A stretch of DNA of 64,000 nucleotides from Nocardia bovistercoris (GCF_015674855.1 NZ_JADMLG010000024.1:40970-104969); one strand, 5' to 3'. Positions 9,271 through 18,057 are shown, counted from the stretch's first letter. Program-made: numbers and translations. Notes: generated by a model from the letters alone, not told the origin.

Positions 9271-9617
9271 CCCTCGCAGCCTAGCGAGGATGGTGGCGGC
9301 CCTCGGCCAGGAATCGGCAGGCGCGGTCGAGCCCGGCCAGCGACAGCAGACGACTCCTCGGTTTGGTGAGACCGGTGGCGCCGCAGTCGACGAAGCCGGC
9401 TGCCGTCGAGCAGCGACGCCAAGTGCGCGTATCGCTCGGCGGTGTCGAATATCGTAGTGCGTGAGTAGTTTTCGCCGCTGGTGTCGGCACCCACGCCGAG
9501 CGGTGTCGTAAGGACCGGTATCGCTGGCGTGTGATGTTTTCACCACTTCGGAATCGGAGGGTCGCTAGGCTGGGGACTCGGTATGCGAATTGCTGGATTC
9601 GAGCGAGGAGTTGTTCG
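9271..9617. other. Divergent promoter region between asparaginase and hydrolase genes
   Basis: About 350 bases between two divergently read genes. Three minus-strand frames are partly open here, but no continuous protein with a recognisable motif can be read. The hydrolase ribosome binding site GAGGAG lies at its right end. Confidence 0.5.
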
Positions 9618-10409
9618 GTGCACGGCATCGAGTTGATCTCTGGAGACGGCCTGCGGCTCGACATCGCACTTCACCCGACATCATTCGAATCCGCACGTGG
9701 GCCGGTGTTGTTGGTGCACGGAATCACGGTCGATCTGGACGAGGGCGGTGGGATGTTCGTGCGTTTGGCCGAGCGGCTGGCCGAGTCGGGCTTCGACGTG
9801 GTGCGCTTCTCCTTCCGTGGACACGGCGGCAGCGAGGGCACCCAGCGAGGGGTGACCGTAGCCGGTGAATGCCTCGACCTGGAAGCCGCTGTCACGTTCA
9901 CTCACGACCGGTACCCCGGACCGATGTCGATCGTGGCGGCCAGCTTCGGAGCCGTATCGACCCTGTCGACTCTGTCATGGCTCACCGAAGATCTCCATCG
10001 ACTCGTTCTGTGGAATCCGGTCCTCGACCTACGCCGCACCTTCCTGGAGCCCGAACTGTCCTGGGGTGTAGCCAACTTCGGCGCGAGCCAGCAGAAGAGG
10101 CTGCGCGACAGCGGATTCCTTCGAGTGGACGAGGAATTCGAGCTCGGGCGAGTGCTTTTCCACGAATTCGAGAACTACGACCCGCTGGACGCGTTCCAGA
10201 ACAGCACCGTCCCGACCCTGATCGTGCACGGTGATCGAGACACCGCGGTCTCCTACGAGATAGCGGCCGAGGCAGCGAGGACCCGTCCGGCGACCCAGCT
10301 ACACACCGTGACCGGTTCCGACCACGGGTTCGACTCCCCCGACCGTGAAGCCGAGGCGATCGAGGCGACAGTCGCCTGGCTGATCGATGCACCGACCACG
10401 AAGCCATGA
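9618..10409 (+). CDS. Alpha/beta hydrolase
   Basis: Serine hydrolase fold of 263 residues. The oxyanion region is LLVHGITVDLDEGG, followed by RFSFRGHGGSEG. The nucleophile elbow reads AASFGAVS (an AxSxG variant of GxSxG), the acid is in VHGDRDTAVS and the histidine in TGSDHGFDSPD. GTG at 9618 was chosen because GAGGAG lies 8 bases upstream and the protein then starts at the first strand; the frame is open to 9531. Substrate unknown. Its TGA overlaps the ATG of the next gene. Confidence 0.85.
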   Translation: MHGIELISGDGLRLDIALHPTSFESARGPVLLVHGITVDLDEGGGMFVRLAERLAESGFDVVRFSFRGHGGSEGTQRGVTVAGECLDLEAAVTFTHDRYPGPMSIVAASFGAVSTLSTLSWLTEDLHRLVLWNPVLDLRRTFLEPELSWGVANFGASQQKRLRDSGFLRVDEEFELGRVLFHEFENYDPLDAFQNSTVPTLIVHGDRDTAVSYEIAAEAARTRPATQLHTVTGSDHGFDSPDREAEAIEATVAWLIDAPTTKP

Positions 10410-10735
10410 GTCCGGCGGATCTATCGGATCTGTACGGACCCGTCAGCCTCGGTGACGATGTGGTCGTCGGTGAATTCTGCGTTCTGGGGTTTCCCAGAGA
10501 GGCTCGGATTCAGGACGCGCAGCAGGGGCACCGAGTCGGCGGTGATCCCGTGGTGATCGGTGATCGAAGCGTGCTGTTCAATCAGGTGGTGATCCACGAG
10601 GGCACGATGCTCGGTGTGGAGACCGTGATGGAGGACCGCGCCCGGCTCGGGTACGGGTGTGTGGTCGGGGACAGAACGCGGCTGGTCCACGGTGCCTACG
10701 TCTGTGACCGACTCGTATCAGCAGTTCCGTCATAA
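10406..10735 (+). CDS. Hexapeptide-repeat acyltransferase, probably truncated
   Basis: The 109-residue product shows left-handed beta-helix repeats: VSLGDDVVVGEFCVLG, DPVVIGDRSVLFNQVVIHEG, RLGYGCVVGDRTRLVHGAYV. This is the acetyltransferase fold of sugar and amino-acid decorating enzymes. Relatives continue for 60-100 more residues after VHGAYVCDR; here the frame ends after eight unrelated-looking residues. Either the 3' half has been deleted or a frameshift lies near 10710. It overlaps the hydrolase by ATGA, so the pair was once one transcriptional unit. Confidence 0.65.
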   Translation: MSPADLSDLYGPVSLGDDVVVGEFCVLGFPREARIQDAQQGHRVGGDPVVIGDRSVLFNQVVIHEGTMLGVETVMEDRARLGYGCVVGDRTRLVHGAYVCDRLVSAVPS

Positions 10736-10773
10736 CGTAGGTCGAGAGGACTTGACCACCCGGGGGTTCGTCG

Positions 10774-10842
10774 ATGAAGAAGAACACCATGAAGAACGCG
10801 GTCAAACGCGTGACTGTCAGCTGGTACGCCCGGATCAGCTGA
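10774..10842 (+). CDS. Possible 22-residue basic peptide
   Basis: ATG at 10774, preceded by CGGGGG about 7 bases upstream, encodes MKKNTMKNAVKRVTVSWYAR plus IS, then TGA. The peptide has six Lys/Arg and an aromatic SWY near the end. There is no recognisable partner enzyme. It may be a real small peptide or a chance frame next to the truncated transferase. Confidence 0.3.
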   Translation: MKKNTMKNAVKRVTVSWYARIS

Positions 10843-10956
10843 CGGTTCGCTATCCTGCCCGCCAGTCGCTGATCAGCAACAAAAACCCAACCCCGACCCC
10901 ACAGCCCCGGCGAAAATCTAGGCAGACGATGCGGGACCGGGCCGAATCTGACCTTC

Positions 10957-11436
10957 TTATACGCAGAAATGTGTTCCGACGGTGTGGAAGTTCAGTGTTC
11001 CGAAGTCGGATGAGACCGACGCCTGCACGCATGCGGCGCTTTCAGGGTTCTCCGGTCGCACGTAACGGGTCCATGCGGATGTCCCGTTCTCGCCGGTGTA
11101 AATTCCCCCATCTTCCGATATCGCGGTACGACCGGCCACCGTGATTTCTTGACGCACTGTGACCGAGGACGAGTACAGTCCGCCGAAGAGGACAACTCGC
11201 GCCCAGTTGGCATGGCATTGCCAGGACCATCGAAGCTCAAGGTATCCGATCACGTTGCCTTTGGTGGGGCCACGCTCACCTGTGATCGGTCTCGATGCGA
11301 CCACGTACGCGTCTTTGCAATCAGCAGCGTTGCCGTCGCCACCCTGCTCGTACGCATGAGCGAAGGCCGGGCCGACCATCGCCATGGCCACCAGTGTCGA
11401 TGCGACAGCGATAGTCTTACGGATCATCGCGTTCAT
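10957..11436 (-). CDS. Secreted DUF2690 protein
   Basis: A signal peptide (MIRKTIAVASTLVAMAMVG, cleavage near AFAHA) is followed by one DUF2690 domain: DCKDAYVVAS, then YLELRWSWQCHANWARVV, and a late cysteine pair (AACVQAS, THFCV). The pattern C...LxxxxSxxCxxxWA(K/R/Q) recurs in the next gene and in the outside part of the caspase at 12676-14109. ATG at 11427 has GAGGGG 9 bases upstream and is probably the true start; ATG at 11436 is given as the outer limit. Role unknown; likely exported and disulfide-bonded. Confidence 0.78.
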   Translation of the reverse strand: MNAMIRKTIAVASTLVAMAMVGPAFAHAYEQGGDGNAADCKDAYVVASRPITGERGPTKGNVIGYLELRWSWQCHANWARVVLFGGLYSSSVTVRQEITVAGRTAISEDGGIYTGENGTSAWTRYVRPENPESAACVQASVSSDFGTLNFHTVGTHFCV

Positions 11437-11601
11437 TCCCCTCTAACGGATTCGGCGCACGGGGCAAGGCCCAACCGAATTGCTTGGCTAGCAACGCTAA
11501 ATTTCATGCCGTATTGTGTTCTGCGATCTGGTTTGGATACAGCGGGACGCAGATCGTCAGGAGACGTCGGGCATCCAGTTTGCGGACAGGCTTGAGCGAC
11601 G

Positions 11602-12087
11602 CTACAAACAGATCGGCGGCTCGACCGTGACCTCAGTCGAACCGTTGGTCGCCGAACCGGTCGCGCACAAACGATCGGTTGGATCCTGCCGAACGATGAC
11701 CATGGTGTACGCCGAATCGACATCGTGCTCGTCAGCGAACTGTCGACTCTCCCCCTGTGGTTCCGAGCGCCGGAAGATCGTGACGGTGATCCGGTTCCCG
11801 AACCCGGCGTGGTCTGTGCGAGTCACCTTCGCCCAAGCGGCGTTGCACCTCGTCGAGTAGAGGATCTTCAGCTCGAAGGCACCCCCCGCGGCGACAACAC
11901 TGTTGGCGGTGACAACGTCCTTCATGCACTCCGTGTTGAGGGGATCGCCGCCGGTTACGATCGTCGGCGCCGCGGCTTGCGCGTCATCGCGCACAATCCA
12001 CCCCGCTGTTACGGCCGTAACGGCGTTCGTGACGATGAGCAAGGCCAGCGTAACCACGGCCCATTTCCAGTGTCGAGTCACGGACAT
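11602..12087 (-). CDS. Membrane-anchored or secreted DUF2690 protein
   Basis: The N-terminus RHWKWAVVTLALLIVTNAVT is an uncleaved anchor or a signal peptide. The rest is one DUF2690 domain: ECMKDVVTANS, FELKILYSTRCNAAWAKVTR, and terminal cysteines (DRLCATG, PPICL). AGGAGAG lies about 8 bases before the ATG. It is read away from the EACC1-caspase pair, with 203 bases between the starts, so both directions may share control. Confidence 0.78.
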   Translation of the reverse strand: MSVTRHWKWAVVTLALLIVTNAVTAVTAGWIVRDDAQAAAPTIVTGGDPLNTECMKDVVTANSVVAAGGAFELKILYSTRCNAAWAKVTRTDHAGFGNRITVTIFRRSEPQGESRQFADEHDVDSAYTMVIVRQDPTDRLCATGSATNGSTEVTVEPPICL

Positions 12088-12290
12088 ATACCTGCTCTCC
12101 TCTGCATGGCGTCGTTTCAGTCGTGACGTGCGGGGTCCACAAATCGGCTAGCAGATGTTTACGCTGCGCCCCGCAGGGAATCAATGGAAAGCTACCCGAC
12201 GCGGGCAGTGGCTAGCAAACCGATTAATTCATTCGCAAAGTCGTTGCCTCTGCTATTTTTCCAGTTGAAATACCTTCCAGTTGGTTTACA

Positions 12291-12701
12291 ATGGCGGATG
12301 GTTGTCAACGCACGCGTGTGTACGATGCGGTGGTGACCGAAAAATTGACTGTCGAAATCGAGGTAGTCGCCGATACTGCACGCGTCGCGGATGTGTGGAC
12401 CGATGAACTCGCCAAGCGGATCAGATCGCGAGTCGACGGCACGGATCCCGATAGGCGGCAGTTGGACGAGACCCATCAGGATGCGGGAACAATCATCGCG
12501 CTCACCCTTGGCTCACCGGTGGCCGGGTTGCTCGTCCGCGAGGTCTCCGCGTGGTTGAAGTTGCGCTATTCCGCGACCATCAAAGTGACCCGGAAGAGCG
12601 CGAATGGCGAGGAGTACACCTGGGACCAGAAGGGACCGATGTCGAAAGAACAGGAGCAGTTGATGCGGAATATCCTTGACGGTCAGCAAGACGGAAACTG
12701 A
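12291..12701 (+). CDS. EACC1-like effector-associated component
   Basis: The product has the features of effector-associated constant component 1: an opening strand LTVEIEVVADTARVADVWTD, a glycine-rich helix IIALTLGSPVAGLLVREVSA, and a closing WLKLRYSATIKVTRKSANGE strand pair. EACC1 proteins were defined in comparative surveys of actinobacterial conflict systems as constant partners of caspase, trypsin or other effectors. The next gene is a caspase and overlaps by 26 bases, the expected neighbour. GTG at 12333 (VTEKLTVEIEV) is an alternative start. Confidence 0.72.
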   Translation: MADGCQRTRVYDAVVTEKLTVEIEVVADTARVADVWTDELAKRIRSRVDGTDPDRRQLDETHQDAGTIIALTLGSPVAGLLVREVSAWLKLRYSATIKVTRKSANGEEYTWDQKGPMSKEQEQLMRNILDGQQDGN

Positions 12702-14109
12702 AGCAAAAAGCTACCGGCACGCAGTCGCTATTGTCTGCGGTGCGAGCAACTGGCCGGTAGGCCCCTTCAGAGCGTCGACTGCGTTCGCAATTACAGCACG
12801 AGGGTGGTGCGATTATTTCGGTGACGGGCTAGGAATCCGCAGTGAGAACCTGCTAGACCTCTTCGACTCCGAGGAACTGGCCGATGCACAGCTGACAACA
12901 ATCGCAGATTTCCTTCGCAAGCGCGCAGAAGCACTCCGCTGCGATAACGGCCAGGGCCTACTCGTTCTTTTCCTATACATCGGACACGGAACATTTACCG
13001 GCAAGAAAAGCGAGTATATCGTCCTGCTTCGGGCACGTGGTCATCTGCAAACCTTGCCGTCGTACATTTCGGTTGCTGCAATCGCCGAACTGCTCGAAGA
13101 TGTGGTGTGCCGCAGTTCTCGCATTGTCGTGCTCGACAGCTGTTTCGCTGGAGCGGCGGTCGCAAGTTTCATGAGCGACCCGGCAATGCTGGAGGGGGTC
13201 AAGGTCCAGCAGATCCTGGATCACGACCCATTGTCCGCCGGTGTTTCCGTGCTGTGCGCGGCGAGTAGGGACGATGCGGCACAGTTCGATGAGCACGGGC
13301 GATACACCCTGTTCGGCAATGCCGTATTGACCGTGCTTTGGAGCGGCATCGCCGGGGACACGAAGCGACTGAGTCTGCGGCAGGTGTGCAACAACGCCAA
13401 AGACCTGCTCCGGCCAGCAGAATTACCGACTCCCGAGGTCCATAGTCCAGAGCAATCAGACTGCGACCTGGCCGACCTCGATATCTTCCCGAACCTTCAG
13501 TCCTCACAGTACGACTGGTACACGAAATATCTCGCCGAGGCGGAGCCCATCGTCCTGAGCAATACTGCCGCGCCGCAAAAGCCGCCGACCGTGCTGCGGA
13601 AACCACCTGCCGTGTCGGAAGCGAATACCCCGCGTAACCGGAGATGGCGACTCCCGGCGATACTCGGTGTGGTCGTCGTAGCGGGCGGAGTGATCCTGGG
13701 CGGCGCTCGCATCGTTATCGATTGGCCTACTACCTCGGCGGGATTCGACACCTCCCTGATCGGAGCCGATTCCTCCGATCGCGGGTGCGCCACCGACGCG
13801 CAAGTCTTGCGGGCTACAGCAGAAAATCCGGACTTCCTATTGGAAATCGTATGGTCCGCACACTGCAACACCGCCTGGGCCCAGATCACCTGGCGCCGCA
13901 CTCCCGGCCTGCCCGAGATGATCGAAGCCAGGGTATATCCAAAGAGCCACGACCCCACAGGACCGGATGCCCAAAGCTCGGTCAAGCCAAACGTCGGCTT
14001 CACGCGGACCCACATGGTCGACCGAGGCACCCGCGGGTCGGTCTGTGCAATAGGAAACGTTGTCATCGACGGGCGAGGATCGCCATCACCCGTCGAATTA
14101 TGCGGCTGA
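12676..14109 (+). CDS. Membrane caspase-like protease with extracellular DUF2690 domain
   Basis: Residues 12-250 form a C14 caspase domain with histidine in FLYIGHGTF (H104) and cysteine in VVLDSCFAGAA (C156). A single transmembrane helix (LPAILGVVVVAGGVILGGARI, split here at residues 326-346 by position) follows a basic NRRWR. Residues 371-476 are a DUF2690 domain (GCATDAQVL ... LLEIVWSAHCNTAWAQITW). By the positive-inside rule the protease faces the cytoplasm and DUF2690 faces out. It starts at TTG 12676, inside the end of EACC1, so translation is coupled. The design suggests that an outside signal switches on an inside protease; that part is inference. Confidence 0.82.
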   Translation: MTVSKTETEAKSYRHAVAIVCGASNWPVGPFRASTAFAITARGWCDYFGDGLGIRSENLLDLFDSEELADAQLTTIADFLRKRAEALRCDNGQGLLVLFLYIGHGTFTGKKSEYIVLLRARGHLQTLPSYISVAAIAELLEDVVCRSSRIVVLDSCFAGAAVASFMSDPAMLEGVKVQQILDHDPLSAGVSVLCAASRDDAAQFDEHGRYTLFGNAVLTVLWSGIAGDTKRLSLRQVCNNAKDLLRPAELPTPEVHSPEQSDCDLADLDIFPNLQSSQYDWYTKYLAEAEPIVLSNTAAPQKPPTVLRKPPAVSEANTPRNRRWRLPAILGVVVVAGGVILGGARIVIDWPTTSAGFDTSLIGADSSDRGCATDAQVLRATAENPDFLLEIVWSAHCNTAWAQITWRRTPGLPEMIEARVYPKSHDPTGPDAQSSVKPNVGFTRTHMVDRGTRGSVCAIGNVVIDGRGSPSPVELCG

Positions 14110-14231
14110 TCGGTCCAACTCACCGCTCGCCCTGACGGGATGCCCACCCGAAAGATGGGAAGCCTGGTACGGCCTCGACGCTGGGCCAGCTGAGGTGATC
14201 TATCTATCCGGAAACAGTCGCGCGGGGGTCA

Positions 14232-14705
14232 TCACCAGTCTGCTTGCCGCACACCCAACGCCTCCCAGTACGGCGATACCGCCCGCACACCACTGGCATC
14301 GATCCAAATAACCACCGAGGACCCCGTGCCTCCCGGCGCGTTCTGTCTCACACGCAACTCGGCGAGCAGCCCGGCGCTGACAACGACCTCGAATTCGCAC
14401 CCAACGGGCGCGCCCTCTCCGCCTCTGAACAACCAGTACTCGGTCGAATCCTGCGCTCTGCTCCTGCGGCCGGACCCGGCGATCTGGACATACCCCGCCA
14501 ACACCTGCCCTCGAGTGGTCGCGGCATCCGGTGGCCCGATTCGGGCGAGTACATCGGCCTTCGCCATTCCCGCTCGCAGCCCGCACACCGGATGCTGTGG
14601 CAGCGGCGGTTGCGGGACCGGTGGCCCCGACCTGAGCTGCGTGGGGCCCGACCCCGACTGTGGAGGTCGAACAGGCTGATTCTTTCTACGTCCGAACAGA
14701 CCCAC
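14232..14705 (-). CDS. Hypothetical protein with FGRRK/proline-rich N-terminus
   Basis: 157 residues starting at GTG 14705, with GGGAGGA 5 bases upstream. The N-terminus MGLFGRRKNQPVRPPQ is basic then proline-rich. The body GLRAGMAKADVLARIGPPDA resembles the small BamE/SmpA-like helix-turn that begins many lipoprotein-type folds, but there is no lipobox. The short start motif FGRRK resembles the FGRK of the divergently read 15238-16467 product. Function not recognised. Confidence 0.6.
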   Translation of the reverse strand: MGLFGRRKNQPVRPPQSGSGPTQLRSGPPVPQPPLPQHPVCGLRAGMAKADVLARIGPPDAATTRGQVLAGYVQIAGSGRRSRAQDSTEYWLFRGGEGAPVGCEFEVVVSAGLLAELRVRQNAPGGTGSSVVIWIDASGVRAVSPYWEALGVRQADW

Positions 14706-15237
14706 AGACGTCCTCCCCGACTTTCGTTACGTATCAACGGCTATGGTAATCCGCGCCGCGTCTGTGGACCTTGTTCGTTTCCGCCGATTCCACCCACACT
14801 GCGCACCGCTCGAACGGGCCGCGAGACCGAAAAGCGCTCAGCCTGGCGATCTTCTCGCCCGCTCGACCAGATGGCCACCCCGAGGCGAAGCCGGGACGGT
14901 CAAGGGTTCTTTCCCGATTCGTTCGGAACTGCCGAGCACCGCGCTCGGGTGGGATGTTGTGGGGGTCGGGTCAGAGATTGTCGACCGTAACTCCCGGGTG
15001 GCGTGGGTCGATCCGGATCACGGCCCGTTCGCGTGCGAGCGGGTTCCGATCGACGGCGGACAGTTCCCCGCGGAACATCGGAGTACAGACAAAAATTGGC
15101 GGCCCGGATTCAGCACTCGATCAGCTGGTCGGTGTTGTCTGTGCCTGCTACGGTTGGCCTGGGCTGTTCACGGGTGGTTCGCGAATTATGTTTTGTCGCA
15201 GAGGATTAGCCGCCATCCGCGCATCTTAGGGGGAAGC
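14706..15237. promoter_or_regulatory. Divergent intergenic region (532 bases)
   Basis: It separates two divergent genes whose products share an N-terminal style. The plus-strand frame of the right gene stays open to 14743, but translation from there shows no protein character, and a strong AGGGGGA sits just before the ATG at 15238. I see no clear inverted repeat; it presumably holds two promoters. Confidence 0.45.
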
Positions 15238-16467
15238 ATGGCATTCCGATTCGGACGTAAGCGTCCTCGTGCCCTCGGGCCGCCGCCCGAGCCTCGGCAC
15301 GCCCGCCCGAAGATCGGGCCGCCGCCGGAGCCGCCGCCCGAGCCTGGGCGCGCCCGCGCGAGCGAGCCCGCAAGCCGCTTTCAGGACAGCCGTGAGAAGG
15401 CCACCGGCCTTGTGGGAGTGGCGGAGGTGTTCGATGTCGCCGCCTCCGATGACATCGAACAGGATTTCCTGACCGTCGCACAGGTCTGGGGCGCCGAGCG
15501 AGTGCTGGACCTCGACCCCAAGGGCCTCGAGTGGCTGATCGAGAAGATTCTGGCCGACAACGCCTCCGAGGGCTTCTACAGCCACGGCATATTCGCCGAG
15601 ATGGCACCCAAACAACGGCCCCCGCGGATCCAGTTGAACCTGACAGGTGTGAGCGGCGAAGAGCGGTCCTTCCGGATCGCGAAAAGGACCGAGGGCATAT
15701 TCGCGGTGTACGGCCACGCGAGCATGTACGGGGTGCATCCGCCTCGCCCGCCCGCCGACGTGGAACGATTCGTCATGGTCTGTAGCGGGGCTTACCCCGA
15801 CCACCAGGAGTCCTGGTGGTTGCTGCACGCGGTAGGTCTGCGCGCGAGCGTCGATGCCACCGGGGTACCGGCCTCCGCTGTCACGACGAGCACCGGACAA
15901 CGTGCGACCGTCGCGGGGGCGAACAGTACAGTGGCCAGGCTCGCGGACGAAGCGCAGTTGGCTCCCGCCGCGCTGGAACGCACGTCGGCCTACATCATAG
16001 ATGTGGGGCGGGGTCCGTCGGTGGTAGCCGTGGTATGGAAATCCGACCGGAACGAAGCCAACCCCTGGGTACGAACCCGCATCCCCTGGCACCTGGAAAA
16101 AGTCGAACGCACCAGCCCCGAGCTGGCTCACCGACCCGGTTGGACCTTCCTCGAGGACGAACCGGCGATGTCGTTCGTAGCCAACGCAAGTGACAAGACA
16201 GCCAGGCAATTCAAGGACGTCTTCATCGCGGTGAGCATCGTGCCCGAAACAGCGCCCGACCGTATCCTGAGCCGACTACCCGGCACGTTCGAGCAATGGT
16301 CCGATACCTTTCTGCACGACCTCGGCGCGCCACTGGGCGAGATCGACGTCGCGCTTTGGATCCTCGCCGCGGACGGCACCGAAAACAACGCGGTGCATCT
16401 GCTGTTCCTTCCCTCATATCACCCAGGTGTCGCGGTCATCCCGACAGACCTGATGCACTTGCCCTGA
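15238..16467 (+). CDS. Hypothetical protein, proline-rich N-terminus, in caspase cluster
   Basis: 409 residues. The start ATG at 15238 follows AGGGGGA by about 4 bases. The N-terminus MAFRFGRKRPRALGPPPEP continues with further GPPPEP repeats to about residue 40. The body has no signal peptide or helix and no motif I recognise; segments such as RFVMVCSGAYPDHQESWWLL and TIDVALWILAADG-like strands suggest a compact alpha/beta protein. It lies between two caspase genes and may be a regulator or substrate of the protease module. Confidence 0.6.
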   Translation: MAFRFGRKRPRALGPPPEPRHARPKIGPPPEPPPEPGRARASEPASRFQDSREKATGLVGVAEVFDVAASDDIEQDFLTVAQVWGAERVLDLDPKGLEWLIEKILADNASEGFYSHGIFAEMAPKQRPPRIQLNLTGVSGEERSFRIAKRTEGIFAVYGHASMYGVHPPRPPADVERFVMVCSGAYPDHQESWWLLHAVGLRASVDATGVPASAVTTSTGQRATVAGANSTVARLADEAQLAPAALERTSAYIIDVGRGPSVVAVVWKSDRNEANPWVRTRIPWHLEKVERTSPELAHRPGWTFLEDEPAMSFVANASDKTARQFKDVFIAVSIVPETAPDRILSRLPGTFEQWSDTFLHDLGAPLGEIDVALWILAADGTENNAVHLLFLPSYHPGVAVIPTDLMHLP

Positions 16468-16588
16468 GCCCCTCCGCCGATGCCAACCGCCGTCGTGCGC
16501 AGAGCGGGACACAGCGGCGCACACCGGTCAACGCGGGTGCCCCGTTCTGTCGCATGCAGAGTGCGCGCCATATGCAGCGCATTCACTC

Positions 16589-16618
16589 GCAGTCTCGAAT
16601 CCTTGGATTCGAGACTGC
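16589..16618. terminator. Perfect 14-bp inverted repeat (hairpin)
   Basis: GCAGTCTCGAATCC, two bases TT, then GGATTCGAGACTGC. It lies 122 bases past the stop at 16467 and 96 bases before the next ATG. Position favours a terminator of the upstream gene; an operator for the downstream caspase pair is the alternative. Confidence 0.6.
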
Positions 16619-16714
16619 AACTCAGTGGCTCTCAGCTGGGGTGCTCTTGCTGTCACGAGCGCCTTGACCCGTTATTCTGCTTGTTCACGTAGTGGGATGG
16701 GAGGGGAGTTCGGT

Positions 16715-16900
16715 ATGCCGGATCCCGTCGTGCACCGGCTGATCCACATTGATGAAAGCGCCGAGCAGCTACCGGATCGATCACGCGACTGTGTCCGATG
16801 GGATCCCGCCTCGATCCGCGAAACCGTTAGACGCTTCAATGTCGATACGATGCTGGACTGGATCCATACTTCGGCCGGCTCGATCGACCGGCCGCGGTGA
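16715..16900 (+). CDS. 61-residue protein coupled to the second caspase
   Basis: ATG at 16715 is preceded by GGGAGGGGAG, a strong ribosome binding site. The product starts MPDPVVHRLIHIDESAEQLP and includes ETVRRFNVDTMLDWIH. Its TGA overlaps the GTG of the caspase gene (GTGA). The place, directly before a caspase and translationally coupled, is where EACC1 or another small partner is normally found, but I see no EACC1 motif. Probably an adaptor or inhibitor of the protease; inference from position only. Confidence 0.6.
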   Translation: MPDPVVHRLIHIDESAEQLPDRSRDCVRWDPASIRETVRRFNVDTMLDWIHTSAGSIDRPR

Positions 16901-18057
16901 ATGCGGGCAGACCGCACCCCGAGCGCTCGCGTGCGGTACTGATCGGTGTCGGTGCCTACGATCACTCCGACCGGTTGCCTCCCATTCCCGCTGCCGCCCG
17001 CAATCTCATCGACCTGAACTGGCTGTTGACCGGCGAGGGGGGTGTCGTGCGCACTGAGAACTGCTGGACCGTGCTCGATCCTGCGGGCAGTGCCGAGGTT
17101 GGTGATCTGGTCGAGAGGTCTGCCGAGCAGGCCGGCGATATGTTGTTGGTGTACTACACCGGCCACGGGCTACTCGATCGCCGCGGTCGCCTGCACCTCA
17201 CTCTGACCGGCACTCATCCCGACCGCGCCGGCTACACCGCGTTACCGTTCACGACATTGCGCGAGTCGATTCTCGACAGCCCCGCCACCACACGCATCCT
17301 GATCCTGGACTGCTGTTTTTCCGGCCGGGCGTTCGACGCCCTCAGCGATGGACCGGATGCCATCCTCGGCCAAGCCGACATCGCAGGCACCTACACCATC
17401 ACCAGTTCCGCCAGAAACGAAACCTCCTACGCCCCACCGGGACACCGCAATACCGCCTTCACCGGCGCTCTGCTCGCGGCCGCCACATCCACACCCGGTC
17501 TTGTTCTCGATGACCTCTACACCCACACCCGACAACACCTGCGCCGTCACGGACACCCCCAGCCTCAACGGCGCGCCGTCGACACCGCCGGTCGAGTCGT
17601 CCTCTTCCCTCACAGTCCGTCATCTCGAAGCGTCGATGAACGCGGAAGGCCGTCGACGCCGCGAAGAGCAGATCGGCACCCACCCCAACGAACCCTTCAC
17701 CCTTCCGTGATCGCACCGAACACCCTGACTACACAGTTCGAAGCATCACATCTGCCCCTTATCGAACCACCCACCTTCACCACGTCTCTCCCACCGGGCA
17801 ATTACTGGGACGAACCGGTCAAGGCACGAAGGAACTTGCTCCGAGTGGGCGTGGTGGGAGCCATCGCGATATTGCCCATCGTCTTGGTGCTCATCATGTC
17901 GTTTGGCTTCCCATTCAGCACCGACACCCACAAAGACGCACCCACCACGATTACGCCGGCAGAGACGCGTCTGACCACGACGTCGGATCCCGCACCCGAT
18001 CCACCGGTCTTTCCTGTGCCGCTGAGTACAACCACAACCCCGTTCATCGTTTTCTGA
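16897..18057 (+). CDS. Caspase family protease with C-terminal membrane anchor
   Basis: Residues 8-230 are a C14 caspase domain: SRAVLIGVGAYDHSDRLP, histidine in LVYYTGHGLLD (H90) and cysteine in LILDCCFSGRAF (C140). The region matches the EACC1-associated caspase type. A proline/serine-rich linker leads to one transmembrane helix at about residues 314-337 (VGVVGAIAILPIVLVLIMSF) and a short threonine-rich outside tail. Unlike the caspase at 12676 it has no DUF2690 domain. The start GTG at 16897 overlaps the small upstream gene. Likely substrate and trigger unknown. Confidence 0.85.
   Translation: MNAGRPHPERSRAVLIGVGAYDHSDRLPPIPAAARNLIDLNWLLTGEGGVVRTENCWTVLDPAGSAEVGDLVERSAEQAGDMLLVYYTGHGLLDRRGRLHLTLTGTHPDRAGYTALPFTTLRESILDSPATTRILILDCCFSGRAFDALSDGPDAILGQADIAGTYTITSSARNETSYAPPGHRNTAFTGALLAAATSTPGLVLDDLYTHTRQHLRRHGHPQPQRRAVDTAGRVVLFPHSPSSRSVDERGRPSTPRRADRHPPQRTLHPSVIAPNTLTTQFEASHLPLIEPPTFTTSLPPGNYWDEPVKARRNLLRVGVVGAIAILPIVLVLIMSFGFPFSTDTHKDAPTTITPAETRLTTTSDPAPDPPVFPVPLSTTTTPFIVF

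Noticed and set aside
9171..9664. Minus-strand frames with pieces such as TIFDTAERYAHLASLLD and ATGLTKPRSRLLSLAG
   Set aside because: They lie in different frames, overlap the asparaginase start, and match no family I know; possible relic but not supportable.
14743..15237. A 165-residue N-terminal extension of the 15238 gene
   Set aside because: The translated extension has no domain character and a strong ribosome binding site precedes ATG 15238.
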